The position numbers and the translations under genes are program-made. The notes below the pieces were generated by a model. The model was not told where the DNA came from. It ran no database searches and was given only the letters and a program-made list of their open reading frames with translations. From assembly GCA_963824705.1 (NCBI GenBank), contig CAWGQE010000003.1:1488001-1552000 (forward strand): a DNA stretch of 64,000 bases. The letters run 5' to 3'. The stretch comes from VRUE01 sp963824705. Lineage in GTDB: Bacteria; Actinomycetota; Thermoleophilia; Solirubrobacterales; 70-9. Positions 33,619-42,592 of the stretch are shown in pieces. The stretch's first letter is position 1, and each line of letters starts with the position of its first letter.

Positions 33619-34424
33619 TCGTCCGCTTCCGCCGCCGTGCTCGTGGTCAGGCTCGCGGCAGCGCCGCCGGACAGCACGCGGCGGACCAGTCCCGGGAGGA
33701 GGATGCGGGCGACCGCAGCCAACGCGTAGGGGCGTGGCACGTAGCGCTCCGCCTTGCCGCGCAAGCCGGTCTCGACGATCGCCTCGGCGACCTTCTCCGG
33801 CTTGGAGACCGTCCAGCGGGTCAGCGCCCGCTCCCGCAGCTCGGCCGCCGGAAACCCCTCGGTCGCGACGAAGCCCGGCAGCACCATGCCGACGTGAACG
33901 CCGTGGGGGCGCTCCTCTGCGTAGAGGGCGTCGGTCCAGCCGATCAGGGCGAACTTGCTGGCCGAGTAGGAGCCGGTCCGCGCCCGCGCGACCCGGCCGG
34001 CGGTGCTGGCGATGTTGACGATTGCGCTCGGCGTCGAGGCCCGCAGAGCAGGCAGCAGCGCCTCGGTGAGGCGGGCGACGGCGTCGAAGTTGATCTCCAT
34101 GTGGCGGCGCACGTTCTCGTAGCCCGCCTCGCCGAACGAGCCGCGCCAGGAGGCGCCGGCGTTGTTGACCAGCAGGTTGAGCCGGCCACCGTGCCGCTCG
34201 GCGACGTGGGCTCGCACCCGCTCCGGGGCATCCGGCTCGGTCAGGTCGACGGCGAGCCAGCTCGCCTCGCAGGGCAGCGCCTCGGCCAGCGAGCGCAGCC
34301 GCTCCTCGCGGCGAGCGACCAGGATCAGCTCTGCGCTCGGCTCGCGCGCCAGCCGTTTCGCCGCCGCCTCGCCGATGCCACTCGAAGCCCCAGTCACCAG
34401 GTACGTCCTCGTCGCTTCACTCAT
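33615..34424 (-). CDS. Short-chain dehydrogenase/reductase (SDR)
   Basis: A 269-residue SDR with TGASSGIG at the N-terminus, NNAG and the catalytic Tyr-x3-Lys (SYSASK, Ser upstream in NIASTAG). The C-terminal third is basic and hydrophobic (ARILLPGLVRRVLSGG), which suggests contact with the membrane or a lipid substrate, as seen in fatty-acyl or sterol-type SDRs. I chose the ATG at 34424. It is divergent from the M42 peptidase gene with a 69-bp spacer. Confidence 0.9.
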   Translation of the reverse strand: MSEATRTYLVTGASSGIGEAAAKRLAREPSAELILVARREERLRSLAEALPCEASWLAVDLTEPDAPERVRAHVAERHGGRLNLLVNNAGASWRGSFGEAGYENVRRHMEINFDAVARLTEALLPALRASTPSAIVNIASTAGRVARARTGSYSASKFALIGWTDALYAEERPHGVHVGMVLPGFVATEGFPAAELRERALTRWTVSKPEKVAEAIVETGLRGKAERYVPRPYALAAVARILLPGLVRRVLSGGAAASLTTSTAAEADD

Positions 34425-34452
34425 CGTGGGGAAAACTATTCCAATCGCCTCG

Positions 34453-34481
34453 TTGCGGTCGTCTGTTCGACTCGACATACT
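34453..34481 (+). promoter_or_regulatory. Possible sigma70-type promoter of the M42 peptidase gene
   Basis: A -35 box TTGCGG (34453-34458) and a -10 box CATACT (34476-34481) are spaced by 17 bp, 12 bp before the ATG at 34494. The match to consensus is modest, and the transcript would have a very short leader. Confidence 0.3.
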
Positions 34482-34493
34482 GCTGCCTTCGTA

Positions 34494-35543
34494 ATGGCCG
34501 AGATTCCTTCGCTGCTAGACAAGCTCCTCCGCGCCGGCGCACCTTCCGGGCACGAGGGCCCTGCCGCAACTATCTGGCGCGACGAAGCCTCCTTCGCCAC
34601 GCTCTCGGCCGACGGCCTTGGCTCCTCGATCGCCCGCGTCGGCGAGGAAGCCCCCCTGCTTGCCGTCGTCGGCCATATCGACGAGATCGGCCTGGTGGTC
34701 ACCCACATCGACGAGAAGGGCTTCCTCTGGTTCGCCCCGATCGGCGGCTGGGACCCGCAGATCCTGGTCGGCCAGCGGGTCGAGGTGCGCGGCCGCGACG
34801 GGCTCGTGCCCGGCGTCGTCGGTCGCAAGCCGATCCACCTGCTCGATCCCGACCAGCGCAAGAAGGTGGTCGAGCTGAAGGGCCTCCACATCGATGTCGG
34901 CGCCATCGACCGCGACGAGGCGGCGGCGCTGATCCGCATCGGCGACCCGGTCGTGATCGCGGCGGAGCCCCTGCGCCTCGCCGGCGACCGCCTGGTCTCA
35001 CGCGCGATGGACAATCGGATCGGCGCTTACGTCGCGCTGGAGGCGTTGCGCCGTTGCCACGAGCGCGACTCGTTGAGCGGCAGCTTTGCCGCCATCGCTG
35101 CGGTTCAGGAGGAGATCGGGTTGTTCGGCGCGCGGACCTCTGCCTTCCAGGTGCGACCGGACCTTGCCGTCGCGATCGACGTCACCCACGCCACCGATGC
35201 CCCCGGCGTCGACGAGAAGGAGATCGGCAGCCATCCGCTCGGCTCCGGCCCAGCGATCGGTCGCGGCTCCACCCTTTCGCCAAAGGTCTTCGAGTTGCTG
35301 GTCGAGACCGCCGAGGAGGCCGGAATCGAGTACACGATCAGCGCCAGCGGTCGCGGCACCAGCACCGACGCCGACTCGATCCAGATCTCGCGCGCCGGGA
35401 TCCCCACGGGCCTGGTCTCGGTCCCGCTGCGCTACATGCACTCTCCGGTCGAGCTCTGCGACCTCGGCGACCTCGAGGCGACCGTCGAGCTGATCGCAGC
35501 CTTCGCGGTGCGTCTGCAGGCCGGCGTCGACCTCAGTCGCTAA
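34494..35543 (+). CDS. M42-family metallopeptidase
   Basis: A 349-residue cocatalytic-zinc aminopeptidase of the FrvX/PepA type. Ligands and the catalytic site are visible in GHIDEIGLVVTHI, the Asp of AMDNRIGAYVALEAL, AVQEEIGLFGAR (catalytic Glu pair), AIDVTHATD and RYMHSPVE (final His). It is intracellular and would form a tetrahedral dodecamer that trims peptides. It sits alone, convergent with the GGDEF gene over a shared hairpin. Confidence 0.93.
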   Translation: MAEIPSLLDKLLRAGAPSGHEGPAATIWRDEASFATLSADGLGSSIARVGEEAPLLAVVGHIDEIGLVVTHIDEKGFLWFAPIGGWDPQILVGQRVEVRGRDGLVPGVVGRKPIHLLDPDQRKKVVELKGLHIDVGAIDRDEAAALIRIGDPVVIAAEPLRLAGDRLVSRAMDNRIGAYVALEALRRCHERDSLSGSFAAIAAVQEEIGLFGARTSAFQVRPDLAVAIDVTHATDAPGVDEKEIGSHPLGSGPAIGRGSTLSPKVFELLVETAEEAGIEYTISASGRGTSTDADSIQISRAGIPTGLVSVPLRYMHSPVELCDLGDLEATVELIAAFAVRLQAGVDLSR

Positions 35544-35547
35544 GTCT

Positions 35548-35586
35548 CTGGCGCTCTATGCGCCCATATGACGCATAAGGAGCCAG
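35548..35586. terminator. Shared terminator hairpin between convergent genes
   Basis: CTGGC (35548-35552) pairs with GCCAG (35582-35586) and TATGCG (35557-35562) with CGCATA (35572-35577), with a small internal loop. It lies exactly between the stops of the M42 peptidase (plus) and GGDEF (minus) genes. Confidence 0.6.
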
Positions 35587-35587
35587 G

Positions 35588-36655
35588 TCAGTTGGCACAG
35601 ACCATGACCCGGTCCCGCCCCGCCGCCTTGGCCGAGTAGAGCGCCTCGTCGGCGAGACCTACCAGCTGGTCGGTGTCGAGCGGTCCCGGACGCGAGACGG
35701 CAACCCCGACGCTGATCGTCATCGCCACCCCCGCGGGGCGGCGCTCGCGCACGGCGAGCCGCAGGCGCTCGCCGACTCCGAAGGCGTCGGCCTTGGTCGC
35801 GCCGGGGAGGACGACGAGGATCTCCTCGCCGCCAACGCGGTAGATCGAGTCGCCGGCGCGCAGGACGGAGCGCATCGTGTGGGCGACGTCTTGGAGCACG
35901 GCGTCTCCGGCGGCGTGGCCGAGCTGGTCGTTGACCCGCTTGAAGTGGTCGAGGTCGCAGAGGAGAAGCGCGTGCGAGGACCCTCCCTTCCTGCCCACCG
36001 GCTGACCATCCAGCTCGGCAAGGCGCTGCTCGAGGGCGTTGCGGTTGAAGAGGCCGGTGAGAGGGTCGAGGGTCGAGCGGCGACGGTGGGCGCGGTCTGA
36101 CTCGACCAGGGCACCGGAGAGGATCACCGCGCTGAGCACCAAGGCGACTGCCGCGATCACCTCCTGGTGGTGTGCCGAGGCGGTCGCGGAATCGAGGCCG
36201 ACCGTGCTGCCTAACAGGAGGGCCAGGATGTAAGCCGTGCCGATCGCGATGCCCCGCGTCGAGAAGCGGGCACCGAGGGTCACGGCCGGCAGCGCGAACC
36301 ACATCAGCACCGGGCTTGCGGCGCCCCCGGTCACCACGACGGCGTCGGCGAGCAGCAGCGGCAGGATTCCCCAGGCCGTCGCGACCCAGACCGCCGGGTG
36401 CTCGCTGTTGCCCATGAAGCTGTCGGCGACAGCGAAGCCCCCGAGGCCGACCAAGAGCGGCACGACCCACCACCAGCCGACTTCCCCCCCGGCCGGGGCC
36501 AGCGCCAGAGCAAGGATCGCAAAGCAGGCAAAGCGGTAGGGACGCAGCCTCACCTCCATGTCGAGCAGGCGCTCGCGGCGGGCATCGTCGCGGGCTGCAA
36601 GCAGCGACTCCTTGGCGGGCGCATCAGGTCTCACCCGATGCCATCGGCTCTCCAC
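35588..36655 (-). CDS. Membrane-anchored diguanylate cyclase (GGDEF)
   Basis: A 355-residue protein with about six N-terminal transmembrane helices (residues about 40-190), then a GGDEF domain starting DPLTGLFNRNALEQRL. The active site reads GGEEI, an accepted variant of GGDEF/GGEEF. The RxxD inhibitory site lies five residues before it (RAGD-SIYRV-GGEEI). It should make cyclic di-GMP from two GTP and be product-inhibited. No EAL domain is present. The membrane part resembles MHYT-free sensor regions without a named fold. It lies between pepQ and the efp region. Confidence 0.92.
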   Translation of the reverse strand: MESRWHRVRPDAPAKESLLAARDDARRERLLDMEVRLRPYRFACFAILALALAPAGGEVGWWWVVPLLVGLGGFAVADSFMGNSEHPAVWVATAWGILPLLLADAVVVTGGAASPVLMWFALPAVTLGARFSTRGIAIGTAYILALLLGSTVGLDSATASAHHQEVIAAVALVLSAVILSGALVESDRAHRRRSTLDPLTGLFNRNALEQRLAELDGQPVGRKGGSSHALLLCDLDHFKRVNDQLGHAAGDAVLQDVAHTMRSVLRAGDSIYRVGGEEILVVLPGATKADAFGVGERLRLAVRERRPAGVAMTISVGVAVSRPGPLDTDQLVGLADEALYSAKAAGRDRVMVCAN

Positions 36656-36676
36656 TACTCGGACTTAGTGCTGCAC

Positions 36677-37735
36677 CTACTCGACCAGCTGAAGTTCTTT
36701 GGGCAATGCGCTCAGGTTGCGGCAACCGCCGTCGGTGACGACAACGAGATCCTCGATCCGCACGCCCAGCTCGCCCGGCAAGTAGACACCGGGCTCGATC
36801 GTCACCACTTCGCCTGCCGAGAGCACGTCCTCCGAGCGCGGCGAGACGCGCGGTGCCTCGTGTACCTCGAGTCCCACGCCGTGGCCGAGGCCGTGACCGA
36901 AACGCTCGCCGTAGCCGGCCTCCCCGATCACCTCGCGAGCGACCGCATCGAGTGCCTCGCCACCGACCTTCGCGGCGACCGCGTCGAGTGCCGCCGCCTG
37001 CGCGGCCAGCACCGTCTCGTAGACCTTGCGGGCGCTCTCGCCGGGCTCGCCGACGGCGAAGGTCCGCGTGCCGTCCGAGCAGTAGCCGTCGAGCTTCGCT
37101 CCCATGTCGAAGACGACCAGCTCGCCGTTGCCGATCGGGCGCCCCCCCGGCTCGGCGTGCGGCAACGCCCCGTTGGGGCCGGCGGCGACGATCGCCGGGA
37201 AGGAGGGGTCGCCACCCAGCTCGCGGATCCGTGCTTCGGCGGCGCGGGCCACCTCGCGCTCGGAGCAGCCGCCGAGCCCACGCTCGACGCTCCAGGCCCA
37301 GACCTCGTCGGCGAGCTCGGAGGCGGCCGCGATCGCCGTCAGCTCACCCTCGTCCTTGACCCGGCGCAGCTTCTCGACCGAACCGCCGGCCGCGATCGCC
37401 TCGACGCCCTCCGCCAGTTTTCCCCGCAGCCGCTCCAGTAAGCGGACCGAGACGTGGTCGTCCTCGAAGCCGACGCGACCGGAGAGATGCGCGGCGATTC
37501 CGCCCAGCCAGTCGTCGCTGACCGTGATCGTCTCCCAGCCCTCGACCTCCGCCGCGGCCCGCTCGGTGTAGCGGAAGTCGGTCAGGAAGAGGCGCGTATC
37601 GAGGCCGCAGACGCAGGCGCCGTTGGTTCCCGTGAAACCGGTCAGGTAGCGGATGTTGACCAGCTCGGTGACCAGCATCAGGTCGAGCTCGCGCTCGGCC
37701 AGCGAAGCCGCGAGGCGGTCGCCGCGGCCCTTCAT
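36677..37735 (-). CDS. pepQ: Xaa-Pro aminopeptidase (M24 family)
   Basis: A 352-residue pita-bread metallopeptidase that cleaves peptides with Pro at the second position. The N-terminal creatinase-like domain (NIRYLTGFTGTNGACV) precedes the catalytic domain. Metal ligands are seen in VVFDMGAKLDGYCSD, GHGLGHGVGLEVHE, TIEPGVY and RIEDLV. The ATG at 37735 overlaps the aroQ stop by 4 bp. In mycobacteria pepQ also follows aroQ and precedes efp, so it belongs to the ancestral operon. Confidence 0.94.
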   Translation of the reverse strand: MKGRGDRLAASLAERELDLMLVTELVNIRYLTGFTGTNGACVCGLDTRLFLTDFRYTERAAAEVEGWETITVSDDWLGGIAAHLSGRVGFEDDHVSVRLLERLRGKLAEGVEAIAAGGSVEKLRRVKDEGELTAIAAASELADEVWAWSVERGLGGCSEREVARAAEARIRELGGDPSFPAIVAAGPNGALPHAEPGGRPIGNGELVVFDMGAKLDGYCSDGTRTFAVGEPGESARKVYETVLAAQAAALDAVAAKVGGEALDAVAREVIGEAGYGERFGHGLGHGVGLEVHEAPRVSPRSEDVLSAGEVVTIEPGVYLPGELGVRIEDLVVVTDGGCRNLSALPKELQLVE

Positions 37736-38193
37736 GCGCCGGCGGAGACATCCAGATGGCGCGCCAGGGTCGCCAGCGCGTCGCGGTAGCCGTCCGGCCC
37801 CTTGCCGGAGATCTTCTCCAGCACCAGACCGTCGAATACCGACTCGCGGCGCCAGTCCTGGCGCGACTCGACGTCGGAGAGGTGGACCTCGACCGCCGGC
37901 AGTCCGGTCAGCTCGAGCGCGTCGGCGATCGCGCGGCTGTAGTGACTCCAAGCCCCCGCGTTGATGACGATCGAGTCGACCATCTCGGGCGCGCGGTGCA
38001 GGTATTCGGCGAACTCGCCCTCCGAGTTGGTCTGGAAGAAGAGCGTTTCGAGACCGAGCTCACGTGCGACAGCCTGGATCCTCATCTCCAGCTCGCTCAG
38101 CGAGAGCCCTCCGTAGACCTCGGGGTCGCGCTTCTCGAGCACGTCGAAGTTGACCCCGTGCAGGACGGCGACGCGGTTGTGGGCGGAGGTCAT
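37732..38193 (-). CDS. aroQ: 3-dehydroquinate dehydratase, type II
   Basis: A 153-residue dodecameric enzyme of the shikimate pathway, converting 3-dehydroquinate to 3-dehydroshikimate. The N-terminus VAVLHGVNFDVLEKRDPEVYGG has the catalytic Arg and the Tyr (EVYGG). INAGAWSHYS and VEVHLSDVESRQDWR contain the active-site His and loop residues. The SDVESR variant replaces the SNIHAR of many enzymes but occurs in other bacterial members. Overlaps with both aroKB and pepQ are 4 bp. Confidence 0.92.
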   Translation of the reverse strand: MTSAHNRVAVLHGVNFDVLEKRDPEVYGGLSLSELEMRIQAVARELGLETLFFQTNSEGEFAEYLHRAPEMVDSIVINAGAWSHYSRAIADALELTGLPAVEVHLSDVESRQDWRRESVFDGLVLEKISGKGPDGYRDALATLARHLDVSAGA

Positions 38194-39725
38194 GGGTCGT
38201 AGAGCTCTTTCACGGCGGTCTCGACCTTAGCCGGATCGAGCACCTCTCCCACCCGCGGCGCCCCTGGCTCGGAGAGGAGCACGAAGCCGACCCCTGCCGA
38301 GGTCCGCTTCTTGTCGCGCTGAAGAGCGTCGATGACGGTGTCTACATCGATCGCTGGGTCGAGGGTGACTGGCAGACCATGGCGGTCGAGTAGATGCTCG
38401 ACCTCCGCGCGCAGCCGCGGCGCCCCAGAGAGCCGCAGTGCGGCGAGCAGCCCCAAGCCGACGGCCTCGCCGTGGCGATAGCGCGAGTAGCCGCTTGCCG
38501 CCTCGATCGCGTGTCCGACCGTGTGGCCGAGGTTGAGCGTGTGTCGCAAGCCCGCGTCGCGCTCGTCGGCGGCGACGACATCGCACTTGTAGCGGGCGCA
38601 GGCGAAGACGACCTCGTCGAGGTCTTCCCCGTTGAGAGCCTCGATAGCGCGTACACGCTCCCAGAGCGCTCCCCCGGCCAGCAGGCCCGTCTTCAGCACC
38701 TCGACAAACCCGGCGGCAAGCTCCTCGGCCGACAGACTCGCCAGCGTCTCGGTGTCGGCGATCACCGCCGCGGGCAGATGGTAGGCGCCTGCGTAGTTCT
38801 TGCCCTCGGGCAGGTCGACGCCGGTCTTGCCACCATAGGCGGAGTCGACTTGAGCGACCAGAGTCGTCGGCACCTGGACTATGGGGACGCCGCGCTGATA
38901 GGTATGCGCACAGAACCCCGCCAGGTCGCCGACCACTCCCCCGCCGAGCGCAACGACGTGGTCTTCGCGGGTCATCCCGGCCCGAGCCAACTCGCTCAGG
39001 ACCCGCTCGGCCTCGGCCATCGTCTTTGCGGTCTCCCCGGGCTCGATTTCGGCTCGTGCCTGCAACGGCTCGAGGCGATCGGCATAGAGCGCTCCGACCG
39101 CGGTATCGGTGACGCAGAAGCGCCTGCCATCAAGCGGCCACCAATCGACGCCGAGCAGGCCACGCCCGACCAGCACCGGGTACTCGCCCGACGCACTCGC
39201 CGCCCAGAGCAGCTTCGTGCCCCCGGGCAGCTCGGCCAGCGCTTGAATCGACGGCAGCGCCCGAGCGACGACTCCCCGGTCCCCCTGCGGGACGATCGCG
39301 TCGGCCAGTCCCTCATACAGCGGCAGGCGCACATCCAGTAGCTCAGCCACGTCCGCAGCGCTGCGTGCCAGCGGCCGGTCGCTGCCGGCGATCCGCGACC
39401 AGGCCTCCCCGGCGCCGACCTGCAGCCAGACGACGGTGTGACGGCCGAGGGCCTGGCGGATGCGTTCCGAGAGCACGCTGCCGCCGCCAAGCGCGATCGC
39501 CCCTCCGTTCGCCTGCTCCAACAGGGCGCCGACGACCTCCGCCTCGCGCTCACGAAAGCCCTCCTCGCCGTGGCGCTCGAAGGCCTGGTCGATCGGCATC
39601 CCGAGGTGGGCTTCCATCAGCTCGTCGATCTCGGTCGTCTCCAGGCCCGCTTCGCGCGCCGCGGCGAGCGCGGTCGACTTGCCCGCGCCCATGAAGCCGA
39701 TGAAGACGATCGCGGGCCGGCTCAC
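38190..39725 (-). CDS. aroKB: Bifunctional shikimate kinase / 3-dehydroquinate synthase
   Basis: A 511-residue fusion of two shikimate-pathway enzymes that are separate genes in mycobacteria. Residues about 1-165 are shikimate kinase with P-loop GFMGAGKST, EIDELMEAHLG and ALGGGSVLS. Residues about 190-511 are dehydroquinate synthase with GGGVVGDLAGF, YGGKTGVDLPEGKN and the metal-binding His in LNLGHTVGHAIE and RHGEAVGLG. The reactions are not consecutive (steps 5 and 2). I chose the GTG at 39725, 4 bp past the aroC stop. Confidence 0.95.
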   Translation of the reverse strand: MSRPAIVFIGFMGAGKSTALAAAREAGLETTEIDELMEAHLGMPIDQAFERHGEEGFREREAEVVGALLEQANGGAIALGGGSVLSERIRQALGRHTVVWLQVGAGEAWSRIAGSDRPLARSAADVAELLDVRLPLYEGLADAIVPQGDRGVVARALPSIQALAELPGGTKLLWAASASGEYPVLVGRGLLGVDWWPLDGRRFCVTDTAVGALYADRLEPLQARAEIEPGETAKTMAEAERVLSELARAGMTREDHVVALGGGVVGDLAGFCAHTYQRGVPIVQVPTTLVAQVDSAYGGKTGVDLPEGKNYAGAYHLPAAVIADTETLASLSAEELAAGFVEVLKTGLLAGGALWERVRAIEALNGEDLDEVVFACARYKCDVVAADERDAGLRHTLNLGHTVGHAIEAASGYSRYRHGEAVGLGLLAALRLSGAPRLRAEVEHLLDRHGLPVTLDPAIDVDTVIDALQRDKKRTSAGVGFVLLSEPGAPRVGEVLDPAKVETAVKELYDP

Positions 39726-39729
39726 GCCG

Positions 39730-40902
39730 TCACCCGCGGAAGTCGATGCGCTTCTTGTAGGCATCGACGGCGGCGTGGACGTCGTCGATGTGGTCGCCGC
39801 CGAACTTCTCGCGGTAGCAACGGGCGAGGACCAGGCAGACCATCGCCTCGGCGACCACGGCGGCGGCTGGGACGACGGTCGAGTCGGTGCGCTCGCGCAG
39901 CGCCTGCGCCGGCTCCTTGGTCTCGGTGTCCACCGAGCGCAGCGGCTTGGTCAGGGTCGAGATCGGCTTGATCGCCGCCCGCACCGAGAGTGGCTGGCCA
40001 TTGGTCATGCCACCCTCGAGGCCACCGGCGTGGTTCGTTTCGCGCTGGTAGCCATGCTCCTCGGACCAAAAGATCTCGTCGTGTGCCTCCGAGCCAGGGC
40101 GGCCGGCGACGTCCCAGGCTTCGCCGATCGCGACGCCCTTGACCGACTGGATCGAGGCGACGGCACCGGCGAGCCGGCCGTCCAGCCGCTCCTCCCAGGA
40201 GATGTGGGAGCCGAGGCCGGGGACGAGTCCGAAGGCACGCACCTCGAAGCTGCCGCCGAGGCTCTCGTTGGCCTTGCGCAGGCGGTTGATCTCCGCGACC
40301 ATCGCCGCGCTCGCCTCGGGGTCGAGGCAGCGCACCGGGTCCTCGTCGACGCCGGCGAAATCCTCGATGCCGAGGTCGGGACGCTCGGGGGCCTTGACCG
40401 AGGCGATCTGGGTGACGTGGCTGTGCACGCTCACCCCCAGCGCAGTGAGCAGGCCGCGGGCGAGCGAGCCGGCCGCCACCCGGGCTGCCGTCTCGCGGGC
40501 GCTGGCCCGCTCCAAGACGTTGCGGATGTCTCGGTGGCCGTACTTCTGGGCGCCGACCAGGTCGGCATGGCCGGGGCGCGGCAGGTGGACCTCGTCGGGC
40601 TCGAAGCCCTCGACGGGCCAGGGATTCATCCGCTCCTCCCAGTTGGCGTAGTCGCGGTTGGCGACCAGGAGCGCGATCGGGCTGCCAAGGGTGCGACCGT
40701 GGCGGACACCGGAGCGCACCTCGGCCGAGTCCGTCTCGATCTTCATCCGTCCGCCGCGACCGTGACCGAGCTGGCGCCGCGCCATGTCGCGGTCGAGTGC
40801 CCCGCGCTCGAGCTTCAGGCCCGCCGGCATGCCCTCGACGATCGCGACCAGGCCGGGACCGTGCGACTCGCCTGCGGTGGTGAACCTAAAACGCGTGCTC
40901 AT
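39730..40902 (-). CDS. aroC: Chorismate synthase
   Basis: A 390-residue FMN-dependent enzyme that converts EPSP to chorismate. It has the N-terminal signature FTTAGESHGPGLVAIVEGMPAG, the RRQLGHGRGGRMKIE loop, and VEARASARETAARV-like and GVAIG segments. The C-terminus includes STVVPAAAVVAEAMVCLVLA. The gene lies 11 bp downstream of aroE on the minus strand, in the same operon. Confidence 0.97.
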   Translation of the reverse strand: MSTRFRFTTAGESHGPGLVAIVEGMPAGLKLERGALDRDMARRQLGHGRGGRMKIETDSAEVRSGVRHGRTLGSPIALLVANRDYANWEERMNPWPVEGFEPDEVHLPRPGHADLVGAQKYGHRDIRNVLERASARETAARVAAGSLARGLLTALGVSVHSHVTQIASVKAPERPDLGIEDFAGVDEDPVRCLDPEASAAMVAEINRLRKANESLGGSFEVRAFGLVPGLGSHISWEERLDGRLAGAVASIQSVKGVAIGEAWDVAGRPGSEAHDEIFWSEEHGYQRETNHAGGLEGGMTNGQPLSVRAAIKPISTLTKPLRSVDTETKEPAQALRERTDSTVVPAAAVVAEAMVCLVLARCYREKFGGDHIDDVHAAVDAYKKRIDFRG

Positions 40903-40913
40903 CGCCGCCTAGG

Positions 40914-41705
40914 CTATCTGCGCGCCGCGGCTCGCATCGCTTCGAGCGACGGCTCGTGCCCGGTCCAGATCCGCAGCGAAAGCGCGCCCTGGCGCACGAG
41001 GACCTCGATTCCGTCGACCGTGGCCGCCCCCGCCACTTCGGCCGCCGCCAGCAGCGGGCTCGGCCGCTCGCCGTAGACGAGGTCGACGACGATCTGGCCG
41101 GAGGCGAAACCGGCCGGGTCGAGCGGCAACTCGGCGAAGGGGTCCTCGCCGGCCAGCCCGGCCGCGCTGGTGTTGACGATCAGCTCGTAGGCAGCTTGGT
41201 CGGGCGTCTCCACCGGAGCCCCGCCAAGTTCGGCGCAAAGGTGCTCGGCGCGCAGCGCGGTGCGGTTCCAGACCGCCACCTCGGCGCCCTCGCGGACCAG
41301 CGCCCAGACGGCGGCCCGGGCGGCACCCCCGGCTCCCAGCACGAGTGCCCGCCTGCCTGCTGGTGGCTCGGGTAGAGCGTCCAGCAAGCCCTGCGCGTCG
41401 GTGTTGTCGGCGCGGATCTCCCCGGCCGCGAAGCTGAGCGTGTTCGCAGCGCCGATCTCGCGCGCGGTCTCCGAAAGCGAATCGGCCAGCGCAAGCGCTG
41501 CTCCCTTGTGGGGGACGGTGACGTTGGCGCCGACGAAGCCCTCGCCGGGCATCTCCCGCACACGTAGCTCGAACTCGTCCGGCGCCAAGTCGATCGCGCC
41601 ATAGGCCCACTCCCCCGCCAGGCCCAACTCGGCCAGCGCCGCGTTTTGCATGACCGGCGAGCGCGAGTGGCCCACGGGGTGGCCGAGGACGGCGAGTCGC
41701 TTCAT
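40914..41705 (-). CDS. aroE: Shikimate dehydrogenase (NADP+)
   Basis: A 263-residue enzyme reducing 3-dehydroshikimate to shikimate. The substrate site is seen in VLGHPVGHSRSPVMQNAAL and GANVTVPHKGAALAL (catalytic Lys), with the Asp in RADNTDAQG. The NADP-binding loop is VLGAGGAARAAVWAL, with an Asn-Arg after the next strand (WNRTALRA) that favours NADP. The ATG overlaps the mltG stop by 4 bp. Confidence 0.95.
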   Translation of the reverse strand: MKRLAVLGHPVGHSRSPVMQNAALAELGLAGEWAYGAIDLAPDEFELRVREMPGEGFVGANVTVPHKGAALALADSLSETAREIGAANTLSFAAGEIRADNTDAQGLLDALPEPPAGRRALVLGAGGAARAAVWALVREGAEVAVWNRTALRAEHLCAELGGAPVETPDQAAYELIVNTSAAGLAGEDPFAELPLDPAGFASGQIVVDLVYGERPSPLLAAAEVAGAATVDGIEVLVRQGALSLRIWTGHEPSLEAMRAAARR

Positions 41706-42592
41706 TCCCCGCAGGTGTCGGGCGATTCGCCGCCCGCCGCTTCGCGCGCTTCGTTGTAGGCAGCCACGTCGGCTTCGAATTCCGCCGCGGTCGACGAGAA
41801 GGCGTCTTCTCCGCAGGTGCCCGGCTTGACCACGTAGTAGAGGTAGTCGACCTTTGCCGGGTGGGCCGCCGCTTCGAGCGAGGCGAGGCCGGGGTTCCCG
41901 ATCGGCCCGGGCGGCAGCCCGGTGTGGAGGCGGGTGTTGTAGGGCGATTCGATCGCGAGTTCGGATTCGGTCAGCGGCTGGTCGTAGTTGCCCGTGGCGA
42001 AGCGGATCGTCGCGTCGATCCCCAACGGCATCCCTTCGTGCAAGCGGTTATAGATCACTGCGGCGATCAGGGGTCTCTCCTTCTCGAGCTGGGCCTCGCG
42101 CTCGACCATCGAGGCGATCGTCACCACGTCCGGCGTGGTCAGGTTCTTGGAGCGCGCGTAGCTCATGTCCACGCCCTTGATCCGGCGCTTGAAGTCCTCC
42201 AGCTGCAGCTGGACGAGGTCGGCCGCGGGCGCCCGCTTCTCCAGTTCGAAGGTGTCTGGGAAGAGGAAGCCTTCGTGTCCCTTGCTGGCCTTCATGTAGC
42301 TGCCGGTCAAGCCAGCTTCCTTGGCGACCTGCGCGGTCTGTGCGCGGGTGTAGCCCTCCGGGATCGTCACCGTGGTCGTCTTCAGAACCACGGGCGGAGG
42401 CGGGGCCGCCTTGTGGAAGTGGCGGTAGGCGAGGGCAGCCGCCGCTCCGCCGAGGACCAGCACCGCGAGGAGGACGATGAGGCCAACGCGGCGGCGGCGC
42501 TTCACCGTCCCCGCTCGGCGATCCTCGCGCTCCTGGCGGCGGCGCTCCCGCTCGGCGACCGCGGTGTCGTCCCCGAACCAGTCGTCAGCCAT
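41702..42592 (-). CDS. mltG: Endolytic transglycosylase MltG (YceG-like)
   Basis: A 296-residue inner-membrane lytic transglycosylase thought to cut nascent peptidoglycan glycan strands. A basic cytoplasmic head precedes one transmembrane helix (about residues 36-56). The YceG domain follows with GFLFPDTFEL and the catalytic Glu in ASMVEREAQ, then IYNRLHEGMPLG and PYNTRLHTGLPPGPI. It is slightly shorter than many homologues. The order ruvX-mltG-aroE is the mycobacterial one. Its start overlaps the ruvX stop by 8 bp. Confidence 0.94.
   Translation of the reverse strand: MADDWFGDDTAVAERERRRQEREDRRAGTVKRRRRVGLIVLLAVLVLGGAAAALAYRHFHKAAPPPPVVLKTTTVTIPEGYTRAQTAQVAKEAGLTGSYMKASKGHEGFLFPDTFELEKRAPAADLVQLQLEDFKRRIKGVDMSYARSKNLTTPDVVTIASMVEREAQLEKERPLIAAVIYNRLHEGMPLGIDATIRFATGNYDQPLTESELAIESPYNTRLHTGLPPGPIGNPGLASLEAAAHPAKVDYLYYVVKPGTCGEDAFSSTAAEFEADVAAYNEAREAAGGESPDTCGE

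Noticed and set aside
37732..38193. SDVESR instead of SNIHAR in AroQ taken as loss of function
   Set aside because: Comparable VHLSD variants occur in other bacterial type II dehydroquinases and the catalytic Tyr and Arg are present, so activity is likely.
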